Origin: Hygrocybe punicea
Taxonomy: Eukaryota; Basidiomycota; Agaricomycetes; Agaricales; Hygrophoraceae
Length of the DNA: 64,000 nt
Direction: 5' to 3'
Assembly (NCBI GenBank): GCA_963556145.1
Contig: OY744461.1
Coordinates: 2,914,001-2,978,000, forward strand
The stretch's first letter is position 1. Each line of letters opens with the position of its first letter. Below the pieces are notes generated by a model that saw only the letters and a program-made list of their open reading frames with translations, was not told the DNA's origin and searched no databases. Position numbers and translations under genes: made by a program. Of this stretch, positions 34,603 through 46,092 are shown piece after piece.

Positions 34603-35559
34603 TCAACAGTTGGACAGTTGACACCACAAAGGCATCCTTCCTTGGAATTACTGCGCATTGGATCGAGATCAAGGATTCCAAGTGGTCCCTCTGTTCCGAG
34701 GTAATTGCGTTCCGTGGGATTTCTGGTGAACATAGTGGGGATAATCTTGGGAAATATGTTGTTGGGCTTTGCGACTGGATTGGTATCATTGACGCCAAGA
34801 GCTCAAAGGTAATCTGTAATCTGTAATCTGTAATCTATTTTACTATAGCTGATTCACCTACACAATCAGCTGTTTTGCGTGACTGCTGACAATACTTCAA
34901 ACAATGACACGACTTGCCTTACCATCAAGAATATTCATGTGCGCCGAAAACTTGAAATGTGGCCTGCAGATGAGCGCTGTCTTCCATGAGCATTTTCATT
35001 TCTCTCATAGTTGATCATTCTCAACCTTTACATTGTAGATGCCTTGCCCATGTCGTGAATCTGGGAACTATTGACTTCATGTCCCATATCACCAAGATTG
35101 CCGCAGTTGATAGTGTTGCCGTAGTTCGGTTCCGAACCTAGCCGAACCCGGTTCAAACCCCAAACCGAACCCTAGGTTCAGTCTAAGTTCAGCCAAGTGC
35201 TGAACCGGACCGTGGGTTCAGTTCCGGGTTTCAAGGCCCGCCGGATGTCCTGAACGGCTCCAAACTGCGTCCAAACCATGAATGCAGCTATTTTTACGGT
35301 ATTTATTTCACTTGTTTTTCGTAGTTCTTTACTTACTATTTCGTGTTAAATGGTATCATGTGACCGGCCGTGACCATGTAGCTTTCACACAACACAACAT
35401 TAACATGCAACACAACATCAACACTCAACGCGAAGGTCAGTTTCAATCTTTTCTTAACTTTACTAATGTCATTTGCGACAGGGAACTTGACCGCGACCAC
35501 GTCACGGCCACACCCATCTTGGCACAAGATGGATGCCAACGCCAACCCAATGCCAATGG

Positions 35560-36125
35560 ACGCGCGACAGCTGCAACACCACCACCACCACCACCACTAC
35601 CACCACCACCACCAGTGGCGGCAACAGAAATGGAAACGGCTATGGCAACCAGGCAACGACGATGGCAATGGCCAGCAGCAGCAGCAGCACTGGCAGCAAC
35701 AGCAACCGCAACAGAAGCAGCAGCGCCAGCAGCAACGGATGCGCGACAGCTGCAACACCACCACCACCATCACCACCACCAGCGGCGGCAACAACAACGG
35801 CAATGATAACCACGACGGCCAGCAGCAGCAGCAGCAGTGGCAATGGCAACGGCAATGGCAGCGGCAGCAGCAACAGCCATGACAGCAGTGGCAGCAGTGG
35901 CAGCAGCAACGGCGACGGCAGCAGGAGCAGCGCTGGCAGCGGCAGCAACGACAGCAGCAACAATGGCCGCAGTGACGGTAGCAGCAGCAACAGTGGCAAC
36001 AGCGGCAACAGCGGCAACAGCGGCAACAGCAGCAGCGCCACGGCAATGGCAGCAGCAGCAACAATGCCAACGGCCACAGCAACAGCAGCAACGCGACGGC
36101 AGCAGCAGCAGCAGCAGCAGCACCA
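35560..36125 (+). repeat. Trinucleotide-rich tract (CAG/CAA/GGC)
   Basis: Imperfect CACCAC then CAGCAR, GGCAAC and AGCAGC runs. All three plus-strand frames stay open and read as poly-His/Gln, Ser/Asn/Gly or Ala/Thr. This reflects composition, not selection for one frame, so no gene is called. Confidence 0.75.
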
Positions 36126-36148
36126 GACGGCTCCCCCACAGCCCAACT

Positions 36149-36202
36149 ACCTTGCAAAGTGTAGCGCCATATCAATTGATACGTGCCTGCCATTCGCAAG
36201 GA
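36149..36202. repeat. Three-box palindrome, copy 8
   Basis: ACCTTGCAA arm, 14-bp spacer, TCAATTGA core (36172-36179), 14-bp spacer, TCGCAAGGA arm; 54 bp. Confidence 0.75.
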
Positions 36203-38359
36203 GAACGGAGCTCACGGGGTGAGCCAACCTTGGTCTGGGTTCAGACTGAATGCGGCAAGACGGTTCAATGCCATCTGGGTCCAGGTTTGGCCATGCGCCA
36301 AACTGGACCCAAAGTTCAGTTCGCGGTTCCACCGAAAAGGCTTGGAACCGGACCGAACTGAACTTCGGCAACACTAGTGGTTGAAACTGCTATGGCAATT
36401 TGGGAGTACGACCCGTCATTACCAGGAAACCGGGTCCTTGGCCATTCTTTGGATGTCATATCTGCCATCCAAACACTTGCCATCAAGGTGTGGAGTGTCT
36501 ATTGTCATCTTACTGTTTACTATTCCCCCCCTAGATCCAGTTGTCAGGACAGCACATCGAGAAGCTCCAGCTGCAGTGCAGCATCATGACCCCTCTCAAA
36601 ATTCCCCTCCATGGTAACACCCGGTGGGGTACCACATTCAACATGCTCAGTAGAGCACATCAGCTCAAACAGGTCAGTATTTCAATATCCTTGGCATAAT
36701 TCACATGCTCACCGAGACATAGCCCATCAAACTTTTTATTGCATCCACTGATGAGTTATATGGACCCATCACAACAATTTGCCAAGATGGGCGGATTGTC
36801 AAACACATACCATGGTCAGCGTTCCAACTGAAAGAGGCCAACTCGACCTGGGTCCTTGATGTGAAGACAATTCTTGCCATAAGTTAGTCTTGCTTAAAAC
36901 TTACGGTTGCCGTGATAATGTGGAACTGTAGGACGCAAACAAGATCCAACAATATTTCTCGGCAGACAAGAAGCCTATGCTTTGGTGTGCTCTTCCAGCA
37001 CTGGAACATTTACAAACTGTGTGGGAAGCCAAGCGTGACAATCTGAGATATCAACTTTACAAAGATGCGATAATGGATGGTCTCGAGAAAATCAAGAAGT
37101 ATTACACCTGATTTGATGAGAAACCAGCATACATTCTCGCATTAGGTATGCGCCTACTTCTGCTGGTGGATTTGAGATGATTACAGAAAAGCTTTTAGTG
37201 TTGCACCCATACTACAAACTTAACTACATCAAGCTTGCTTGGGGAGGAGCAGAAGAACAAATGGCAGATATTGCGGCTGGTAACCACAATGCAAAGAATT
37301 GGCAAGCAGAGGCAGAAAAAATCGTTGAGAATATGGTATTTATGTCGGTCATCTTTCCTACTATCTGTTGACTATAGTTACAGATGGAGGCCTATCATAA
37401 CATTGGCTACTCTCCTTTCGCAATGCCAGCTCCAGGATCACCCGTGAAAACACCATCATTCCCTGCTGATGACGAAAACGAAGTTGACGATTTTGATTTA
37501 CACCGCCAGCTGCTTCTTTCTCAGTCAATATCTAATGAGGGATGGCGAGCAGAGCTTCGCTGATACTTGACAGATATCCTGCTGGATGTCTCAAAAGAGA
37601 CTAATATCGTAGAATGGTGGAGTGTAAGTGGCTCTGGTTGACTCAGGCTTCATTCAGACCTTACCAATTTCTGGCCCAGCATCACACCAAGGTGTATCCT
37701 ACGCTCGCAAGAATTGCCCTTGACATTCTTCCTGTTCAGGCCTCCTCAGTCCCTTGCGAACAGTTATTTTCAGCTGGCAAGCTGGTTGCTTCTGATCGCC
37801 GATCACGACTCGGTGCTGGACAATTTGAGGAACTTCAAAGGCTAAAATTCAACTGGCACCAGTCTCTCGTTGACCTCGCCGCGTGGAATTCTGATCAAGT
37901 GGAAGAATGTGATCTTGCGCAATATATTGAAATACTTGAAGATGATGCTGCTGAAGTGGAATGGGACATAGAAGAAGATGAAATTCAAGCAGCTCAGTAA
38001 TAGTTACCATCTGTAACACAGGACTCGTTATTATATTTGGTTTGATACAGTACAATTATGAATAAGGATCTAGAATCGGGTGCTAGTGCCGAGTGAGCGT
38101 TTGTGAATGGGAGTTACTGTTACTAGCATGACTTGTTCTCCCTTCAACCTCTCCACAGATACTCAACCTTGCTTCAACACATTCATTCCTTGCTTCATCC
38201 CGTCACGGTTTGGCTTGTCCCAATTGTTTTCTGGTATGTCTCTCTTTTATCCCTATTGTCTCATGATTCTACTGTTATTATTATGCACTGTTCATCCAAA
38301 TCTGATTAGTCATTGTGCGGCACGGAAAGGACGACAATCTGGAGGAGGTCGTTTTCCTC

Positions 38360-38990
38360 CAGTAGCTGGAGAACTTGAACACGATGCTCAAATCAGTTAG
38401 CTTGCATGGTGTCCCTCGTATCTTTCTCGTTGAACATGCTAAGGTCATCATCCACCGGGATAGCTATGATGCGCAAACGAAGAATGCTCGGGCAGCAATT
38501 TTCAAGGACTTGCATAGTGTCATTGAGTTTGACAGATCCAAGGTTGACTACTGCCCCTGGCTTTGCTCTGTGACCTAAAGAGGGACAATTGCCATGGCAT
38601 CTCTGAGAACATTATATTTGGTCAAATGGCTCCCATGGGTACAGGATCCTTTGATGTTGCGGTCGATATCAATATGTTGAAGGATGCCATTGTGGATCAT
38701 CGGCTACCTATGCACAAATTGCTGTCAGTACTGGCTGATGGAGGCATGATGCCGGGTCAGGGGGTAATGACACCTTACGACGCTGACTCTCCTATGTGGG
38801 AGGGTGGGATGTTCAAGGGGGAGTCTGCTGCTTTCTCACCACTTGCAGGTAATGGTCGGGAGGACCCAGGGACCTTCCAGTGGTTGGTCTTCAGTCAGAG
38901 CCCAATAGGAGCTGGTGGAATTCCTATGTACAGTCCCAGCTCACCAAACGCCTACTCTCCAACATATGAGATCTGGTGGCCATGTCTTGT
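38360..38990 (+). pseudogene. RNA polymerase II largest subunit (RPB1) fragment, rearranged
   Basis: Plus-strand frames match the C-terminal core of RPB1 just before the CTD. First VPRIFLVEHAKVIIHRD (about 38410-38460), then ARAAIFKDLHSVIEFDRSKVDY (38485-38550). After a one-base shift comes LALLCDLKRDNCHGISEN, then IFGQMAPMGTGSFDVAVDI. TPYDADSPMW and FKGESAAFSPLAG follow, and the beginning of CTD heptads (YSPSSPNAYSPT) ends at about 38970. Compared with intact RPB1 there are internal deletions between the VEHAKVII and ARAAI blocks and between CDL and the GISEN block, plus a frameshift at about 38556. The rest of the gene and the CTD are absent. It is therefore a captured or relocated fragment, not the housekeeping gene. 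It lies between the hAT pseudogene and unassigned repeats. Confidence 0.8.
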
Positions 38991-39870
38991 GGGTCTTACT
39001 GTAGGCTCCAATAAATATAAAACTGGTCATTGCTCACAATCCTTTCAACCACGTTAATGTGGCCAAACATAAGTCACCATGGTTGACCTGGTAATTTCTC
39101 ACCCACTTTATGGGTCCTGCTCAGTTTGTAATACTGATGGCTATTGGTCAAATAAGACCTTTCCCCTTGGTAAAATTTGCAATCAATATAATGCTGGTCA
39201 CCACTGACACTTTTTTCGACTGATTTGACCCAACCACTGTCTTGACTCTAATGGTTAACCAAGCAGCATCGTGTAGATATAAATGGTCATCCTCACAGCC
39301 ACTTGTCTTCCACAGAGATCTGGTCCCAGACCTGTTGGGCGGATGGCCAGTGACCACCAGAAATCACAATGGGTTTTCTGCTAAGTTGTGCACAATAATT
39401 ACTAACTTGGCCAGGCATCTATCTGTCTTCTGACATTTGCTCAAGTTGTACCTTACTGGCGCACTTGATCAATCCAGCCATGTCTGCAGCATCATTTAAA
39501 GCTAGCTGGTGGTGGTGCAGTTTGTGAGCCCCCCAACCTTTTACTGCACTGTGGGTTCTTTGTCATTTTTGCCTTCATTTTGGGATTGGTATCAATGATG
39601 GCCAAGTCTTAGTATTATATCAATCTACCAATGCTCTGGGTTTAGTTCTAGCTTTGACAGAGTACTTGCAATTATTGCACTTATTACATGAAATACATAA
39701 AATGTAAGGTGTTTTAATACTTTATTGTTTCCCTGACAAACCCCTGATGGGGAAGAATGTTTACCAACAAGATTGGACATTTCAGTGTTCTGCTGCATGT
39801 CCTCAAATCACATACCTGCACCTGACTGCCCTAATGTTCTGTTGAACTCTCGATACTTGGTTTTCAGACT
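38991..39870. other. Repeat-like non-coding stretch
   Basis: No gene seen. CTGGTGGCCA at 38974 and TGGCCAGTGACCACCAG near 39346 form a weak inverted pair that could be ends of a small element, but no target duplication supports it. Confidence 0.35.
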
Positions 39871-39873
39871 AGC

Positions 39874-40251
39874 TCATTTTTTCATAAGGCAAGTGGTGTA
39901 TGCTATTATAATAAAGCACATACCTCCAGATATGAATCTCCACTGACCATGCATATCAGTCAGAATCCTGTGCATAATATTCCTTCTCTTCTGGATCATG
40001 CTCAAATATTGCAGCTGCAATTTTGTGGTGATAATGGATCTTTGGGTGCTTTCCCATTCAGATGCGGAAGCATCTTGGATGTTGTCAGAGAACAGGAGAA
40101 TCCAGTCGTTCACATTATCTTTGAGCCACTCAATTATACGATCCATGCGGTTATATATATCATATGAGACTTTGGGTAAATTGGCAGTTGGTTCCACCTG
40201 GTCAAGTTGGGTCAAGTGAGTCCTTTTCTTTTTGCATGGGTGAGGAGGCAT
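39874..40251 (-). CDS. Uncharacterised ORF, probably transposon-derived
   Basis: A 125-residue frame begins MPPHPCKKKRTHLTQLDQVE and continues with SYDIYNRMDRIIEWLKDNVNDW and a C-terminal half rich in Gln/Arg (RNIMHRILTDMHGQWRFISG). The KKKR stretch near the start could be a nuclear signal. The frame is uninterrupted but no catalytic motif is visible, and the last part (CFIIIAYTTCLMKK) looks like read-through past a splice donor (GGTATGTG after SGG). Likely the first exon of a transposon gene that is otherwise missing. It is 160 bp from a hAT-type terminus at 40370. Confidence 0.35.
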   Translation of the reverse strand: MPPHPCKKKRTHLTQLDQVEPTANLPKVSYDIYNRMDRIIEWLKDNVNDWILLFSDNIQDASASEWESTQRSIITTKLQLQYLSMIQKRRNIMHRILTDMHGQWRFISGGMCFIIIAYTTCLMKK

Positions 40252-40370
40252 GACAGTACAAATCCAACAATATAATCAAACTCCACCCCAAAATATCACA
40301 CTAAGGGGTTGCAACAGGGAGTCACTAGGGAGTCACAAGGGGCTCACTAGGCGAGCTTTGAAAACTACTA
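40252..40370. mobile_element. One end of a hAT-like element
   Basis: Reading leftward from 40370 the sequence is TAGTAGTTTTCAAAGCTCGC, close to the TAGTGTTTTAAAGTCC termini elsewhere in the window, followed by GTGACTCCC repeats. TTAGAATA follows at 40371-40378, but no matching left end or duplication was found. Confidence 0.4.
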
Positions 40371-40411
40371 TTAGAATAGATTAGATTAGAATGTCCACTA
40401 TTGACAAGTAT

Positions 40412-43400
40412 TTATGATATCCAACCCCGATAGTCAGCAACCTCGCAAGCAAGGTAATATGCTACATACCTAAGGTGAGAGAGCCTCCATTGTAATTGTT
40501 CCTCATCTTCAGTCGTGCCAAATTCCACATGCCCCTCAAGTTCGGGGTGAGGAGGCGTCCCTGTCTCTGACTCGGAGTCAGATGAGGCGAAGCCAAGTGC
40601 CATGGTCAGGTTTCTCCGTTTCTCCTTCTCTTTCCTGAGTGATTTAACAAGCTTTTCGATGTGGTAGTTCTGTGTCTGGACCTGTCGTCGCTGTCCAAGG
40701 ATCGTAACCGTATTATCCAGCATGCCTAGCATGAGATGCTTGGCCAAATCATTAATCTTCCCCTCCACGGATCTCTCGACAACTAGGAGATAGGGCTTGC
40801 TTCTGGTGATGTCATCTGCTTTTGGAGACTTGGAACGGTGCCTCCCACTACTGAACCACGCCAAGCCGTCGTGAAGCTTGTCCTCTATAGACATTTTCCG
40901 GATTTCGTGCTCCGATTTCGATGGCCACGGCCCGCGATCCCTACTTTTACTGGTACAAGCCATCCCGATGATGAGCGAACATACATCTTCGCTTGCCCGT
41001 TGCTTCATGGCGTTTTCCTCTTGGCTTAGTCCAGCATCTCCTTTGACGACGGCTTTTCCACGCATCAATGTATCAACTACGATTTCCTTCTTGCGGAAAC
41101 TTGCTCCGGCTCCATTTCGGATGCGGTTTCTTTGCCACATTTCCTCCATGACCCATGTAGCGGCGCGAGATAAACTGTGCATAAAGGTATCAACTTCCTC
41201 TCGCTCCAGAAAGGCTGCAACCGAATTGTTGATTCTGTCAAAGTCGCGCTGCTCGATAAATTGAACAGCAAACTTCAAAGCATCTCCCATTGCGACCACG
41301 TAGTTGCCTGCGAGGGGAATTTGTGACCCCAAACTGGAGGCCGCTCCAGCTAGAAGTAATGCTGCCATTCGAGTTGGATTCGATCCAGTGTCGGCCTTCA
41401 CATTCGGCCTTACTGAAACATTTCTGTGTGCGTGAGCTCCGTGCAGGAGCGCCCTGCCAAAGTCAAGGAAATAGCGGTAGTAGCATTGCATTTCTAGACT
41501 TCCATGGAGAGCGATGTGCGTTTGCATGAGACAAACATCTTCTTGCTTCAGCAGCATAGTTTGTAGCTTGACCCATCTCTCATCTATGTTCTTGCGCTCG
41601 CCTTCAAGAAGACCCTGCACCTCTCCTACTTTTGCTATCCTCCGCTTTACCTCCTCGATGTTTTTTAGCCTGATCCTGTATTTTGGCTATGCCCGTCATG
41701 GTGCTTGCGGGTTCTCCGTCGATCGCTATGGTCGCATGCTCTCCCATGGAGGACAGTCCGTTGAAGATCAAGGCCTCGATTTTTGCACATTCCGCGAGCT
41801 TCTCGTCGAGACGTAGCGTTACGCCCGCTGGTAAATGTTCAATGCCGCTGGGAAGAAATACGATGGGATTCTGCTGGGCAAGGATTGTCTTCAGCGATTT
41901 ACAGTTCTTGAGTGCGGAGAAGTCTAGATCCTCCGTTAATGCATTATTCCGAAGATCCAGCGTCGTGAGCTTGGCCGCATGGCGTAACTCCGAGAGATCT
42001 AAGTTGTTGGAAAGGTGGCACGAGGTCACGCAAACTTCAGTAAGAACGTCTGTCGCCACGATGTGGAAGAAGCTTTTCGGAAGGTTCTTTAGCATTCCCT
42101 CCTTAAGACTGAGCTTGCTTGGACGTGGCATTCCTGGTAGCGTCTTTAACAGGTACCCAGCAATGTCATCCAGAGCATGTCGTCGTGCCGTTTCGATTTC
42201 TTTCGTCTCCGAATGTTGCACCCAATCCCGTTCCCATGCGTTTTTGTAAGCTTCAATACACTCTCGGCGCTCGTCCAAAAGAATTTTATTGCCATAGTAA
42301 ATGCGTAACGCGTCTTGCAATGCCAATGGTATGAGGAAATTTTCATTCAGGTCGACGATGCACTTGCGCAGACCGTCAATTTGCGGAAACCCTCGGAGAT
42401 TGCAGTTTCGTAGAGTCAATTTTTTGAGTCTTCCCATCTCCCCCAGGATGTTGAGTGGCAAATCCTTTTCGTCACTGAAGACATTGTTGCTGAGGTCAAG
42501 GTTCTCAACATGCATGAGAAATGGAAGAAACGGCGCCTTGATCAACCGCAGGCCAGCGAGATCCAGGTCTGGTTTGAGTCCTTCCCAATTGCCCTTGAGA
42601 CGTTTTTGCACTTCTTCTGTGAGTGAACCAAGCATCGTTTGAAAAGCATTTTCATCCGCATTCCGACGTGCTCGTGCTTTCTCCCGCAATGCCTTCGTTC
42701 CAAAACCCTCTTCAATATACCATCGTAGGATCGACTGATCGGCAGGTAGATACGTGGTAATTTCACTTGCAAAAAGAAGCGGAGAGGATATACGAGCATG
42801 TGGTGGCGGCAACGAATTGCTTTCCAGAAGTTTTCTGAGATCGCCCAGTTCTTTGTTCCTGCATCGTACAGTGGATATGAATATACGGAAGTGAAGGGGT
42901 TCCATCTTTTGGATAATAACTTTCTCCAACAGCACGTTAATTGCCTCATTTAGTCCGCCTATCCGAAGTCGATAAATTTTTTCCAAGAAATCATGATGCA
43001 GACGGTGCTGCCAAATTTTGGGCTGTAGAGGAAAGCGTCGCAAACGGAGAGCCAACAATTCCTCGCGTGCATCCCACAGCATCTTCCTCTGCTCCGGTGA
43101 AAGCCAGGAGGCAACGTAAGCGAATCCGTAGTAATTTACGCCCTGCGGAGGTAAGGTTTTTCCCCATGAGACATCGAAATCCATAACGTCCTGCCGTAGG
43201 AGAAACTTGCGAGCCTCGGGGTTGCATTGTTTCAGGGTATCCAAGAAATGGATTGCCGACCTAGGGTTTGCAGCAGCATTGTTCATATTTATCAGAATTC
43301 TCAACTCCTGACGAGAAAGCCACGGCAGTCGGTCGAAAGCGGGATAAGGGTTGGGATTCGTGAAAAAAGAGATACCGACATCCACCACGGACGAATCGAG

Positions 43401-44366
43401 AAGCTGCTGCAGAGCGTTGTGTTTCTCGGTGCTCTTAGGCACATCTCGGGCTATGTCCTGCAAATTCTTCATATAATTATCTTGTCCAGTGCCCTTCAAG
43501 AGCTGAAATTTATTTCGGATAGCCCACAACCTGCTCCGACTCTGTTCGGGCAGATGCGCCAATGCGAGAAAAGTAAACCCACGGGCTACTGTACTTGATA
43601 GCTTGAAATTCGTGAAGTAGTGGAGGGCCCCACACTCATCCAGGAAGAAGTTCTCATTCCCTAATTCAGATGCCGTCCATAGTCCGTGGAGGAAAGCAAC
43701 TTGGTCGACTCCGTTTTCGAGCGTGTTGACCTCTTGCGACAAATGGAGGAGACGGACCCTATCCTTATTCTCCAAACGAGAATGCACGAAGAAGAGATTT
43801 CCCCGCGCCTCCGGCAGTCGGAGACAGTCCTTGTACTGGCTATAGAACTGAAACACGTCCCTCCCCAGGTCCAGCTGTCCTGGAGACTGACGGGCTGTAT
43901 GCAATAAAGCCTCAAAAAACGAGGATTGGATGACGTCATGCTGTAATTCTTTGATGTCCTTGTGCAGACAGAATAGTCTCGTTCTCTGCTTTTCGGAAAG
44001 AAGCGGAAGGAGAAAGTAGAGTTGCCGATAAACTCGAGAAGAGACGATCGTGTGTTGCATCCATTGTGGGTCGCTTCCGTTTACATCGTCATTCTGCGCC
44101 AAGGTGTCATTCCATGACAAGATATAGGATAAGAGAACCTGATCGAGAGCGCGACCAAATGCACGGACATCCGAGAAGACAAGACTAAAGAGTTCACGCT
44201 GTGCGGTTGCGTTGAGTGGTATTATAACACTTTTGAGCTCGTGAAGTTTCTCTCGTATGGCGCCGTCGGCGGACCTCCGCAACGATTGAAATGCAGCTTC
44301 TACGACCCAACACGCATGTTCTTTAGCGTTCTTCTCGTAGTATTCGGTGAGCAATTGGATATCCAT
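40412..44366 (-). pseudogene. Large leucine-rich-repeat/coiled-coil protein, one frameshift
   Basis: The start is MDIQLLTEYYEKN at 44366, just after a TTTTCAG acceptor, so a 5'-UTR intron (donor GTACGT at about 44500) is likely. The first frame runs 920 residues to 41604. Residues 1-560 are helical and of no known family. About 590-850 hold leucine-rich repeats (VENLDLSNNVF, LKKLTLRNCNLRGFP, KLTTLDLRNNALTEDLDFSAL). Then a coiled coil starts. At an A6 run (41661-41672) the coiled-coil frame moves: LKNIEEVKRRIAKVGEVQGL continues in the next frame, which stays open for about 400 more residues to 40412 (LLLAGAASSLGSQIPLAGNY and a Ser/Glu-rich tail). Together about 1,320 residues without another stop. 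A GTATGT donor in the last codons suggests a missing 3' exon. Function unknown. An LRR scaffold role would be inference. Frameshift could be real or an assembly slip. Confidence 0.7.
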
Positions 44367-44719
44367 GGCTGAAAAGAATACAGTCATATCATGAGTCAAA
44401 GAACTAAAATGAACGTGCGGTGACTATATTCGGTACCTAGATGAATGTCAGCTACATAGGATCAGTGTCCATGTTCAGTGAACAATGGTGTGAGCACGTA
44501 CCTCCCACAGACAGAACAGATCTAGCGATGACTGACATCGGGAAATCGGGGAGGCGCCGGTATATCCAGGCGGAGTTGAGAATTGATAAGCAGACTTGCA
44601 GCCATTTGCAATGTCTTATCTAGGCAAATAAATGCATTCAAGTACAATATAATTATTGCGATGGTTGATCACTTGCACTCAGATTTGTGGAAATTGATTG
44701 CTGTATATAAGGGGCTACA

Positions 44720-45110
44720 ATATACACGTAATTATTCCGCTGCAATCCCATTTTTTCACAGTCTTATAGAAGCTTGGCCATGCAATATAAGCCATTCTGA
44801 TGAGCATTTAATTATTCCTGTTAAATACCATTTTTTCAAAGTCTTATAGAGGCTCGGCCATATAATATAAGCCATTGTGATGGGCATTTAATTATTCCTG
44901 TGAAATACCATTTTTTCACGGTCTTATAGAAGCTTGGCCATACAATATAAGCCATTCTGATGAACATTTAATTATTCCTGTTAAATACCATTTTTTACAG
45001 TCTTGTAGAAGCTTAGCCACACAATATAAGTCATTCTGATAAATATTTAATTATTCCTGTGAAATACCATTTTTTATCAGTCTTGTAGAACCTTGACCAT
45101 ACAATATACG
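44720..45110. repeat. 80-bp satellite, about five units
   Basis: The unit contains GTCTTATAGAAGCTTGGCCA, ACAATATAAGCCATTCTGAT and TTAATTATTCCTGTGAAATA followed by a T run. Units diverge by several bases. The same satellite recurs at 58831-59115. Confidence 0.85.
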
Positions 45111-46092
45111 ATCAAGAAAAACCTCCTTTCCGAATTATATATAATTATATATGATTATATATAGCGGCATTGTTTCGAATCTTTCCGCTGCTGTCCCGAC
45201 AGCCGCCTGTTGTCAGGAACGCCTCCAGCTCGACTTTTCTCACTATCCTGCCGCCTTCTAAAGTGTTATATATATCAACTAGTTATTCTTCTAGATACTG
45301 TACATAGCGTAATATACGCAGAGAGAAAAGTGAAATAAGGAAATAAAAAGCAGGGGGACATATGTGATGGTGCTGACGGTTGGGGCAGCGGTATTTCGAT
45401 GACGACGGAGACGATGGCATTGCCATGGACGACCCTCCACATTCCCTGCGTCACCTGCGTCGCCTTCGTCACTGTGCGCCAGGCCTGCTGCCGCTGGTTC
45501 ACCCTCCTCATCCTCTACTTCCACCTCATAACACGAGACCTGCCCTCCATCGCCACCAAATGGCAAAATCGAATTCTAAAGTGAGTCTTTTTGTTATATT
45601 CATATATTTATTCAATAGCGGCCTCCTAGCCCACAAGGTCGGCTCGACTTGCAGCCGCCGCTCGACGTTCTGTGGCCGACAATCATTTCCTGGTATGTGA
45701 TCGAGGCCTTCTGATACGCGTGTGCTGACGTCGACCGTGACAGCGAGGACAGTCCGTCCGAGTCCGCTACGGAGCTGCATGGCAAACGGGGACTTACGTC
45801 CAGGCCATGAATCGGGTGAGTTTTTTGTATGATAGCCAATTCCGATGCTCATTCTGCTGCAAGGGCAACCACCGCGTTCGCATTCGTGTGGATACTCTTG
45901 GTGAAATCACCGTCAATTTTTCGCGGTATGATGTGGCGCGACGTTGAATGGATTTATTGTTTGTAAAAGTACCTTTCATTGATTATATTTGACATGGCGT
46001 TGTGCGCTACAAGCCCCCGCACTCGGTCTGCCCAATCCAATCGCACGCAAAAAAGAAATGAGTCAGAAACGCCAACAAGTCCCTCTTTCACC
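45111..46092. other. No gene recognised
   Basis: TATATAATTATATA-rich sequence at 45130-45165 is followed by mixed-composition DNA. A minus-strand acidic frame (45566-45290) and others overlap without homology or splice logic. CGGTATGATGTGGCGCG at about 45925 resembles CGGTATGATGTGAAGC at 48527, so part of this belongs to the duplicated region. Confidence 0.4.

Larger units (their letters stand above)
35111..36376. mobile_element. Non-autonomous hAT element with CAG/CAA-rich interior
   Basis: Ends read inward as TAGTGTTGCCG and, on the other side, TAGTGTTGCCGAAGTTCAG, with GGTTC-rich subterminals. Flanks GCAGTTGA and GTGGTTGA match at six of eight positions. It interrupts the hAT transposase just after the VVNLGTIDFMSHI exon. 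The interior holds a long CAGCAR-type region and one palindrome. Confidence 0.8.
33045..38000 (+). pseudogene. Second hAT transposase, split by two insertions
   Basis: Plus-strand pieces in order: IQMAKNESKAGRSQQGTLSD (33055); VANNFSFTNCLVAMRP (33270); KVSAT, cut at 33505 and resumed at 34603 with SWTVDTTKASFLGITAHWIE; CVTADNTSNND (34880); CLAHVVNLGTIDFMSHI (35040). After the second insertion, PLKIPLHGNTRWGTTFNML (36590), LHPYYKLNYIKLAWGG (37200) and the dimerisation domain with VYPTLARIALDILPVQASS and PCEQLFSAGKLVASDRRSR (37690-37810) follow. It ends in an acidic tail with a stop at 37998-38000. Intron-sized gaps separate many pieces; in-frame stops occur (for example before YLTDILLDVS at about 37560). 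It belongs to a different hAT lineage from the 23.9-28.0 kb element. Terminal repeats were not identified. Confidence 0.75.

Noticed and set aside
35282..36361. Long plus- and minus-strand frames rich in Gln, Asn, Ser, Gly or Leu/Cys (possible prion-like or secreted proteins)
   Set aside because: All frames are open at once because the DNA is a CAG/CAA/GGC trinucleotide tract inside a MITE; there is no start context or conserved segment.
38970..39363. Small element with CTGGTGG ends
   Set aside because: The inverted ends are short and imperfect and no target duplication was found.
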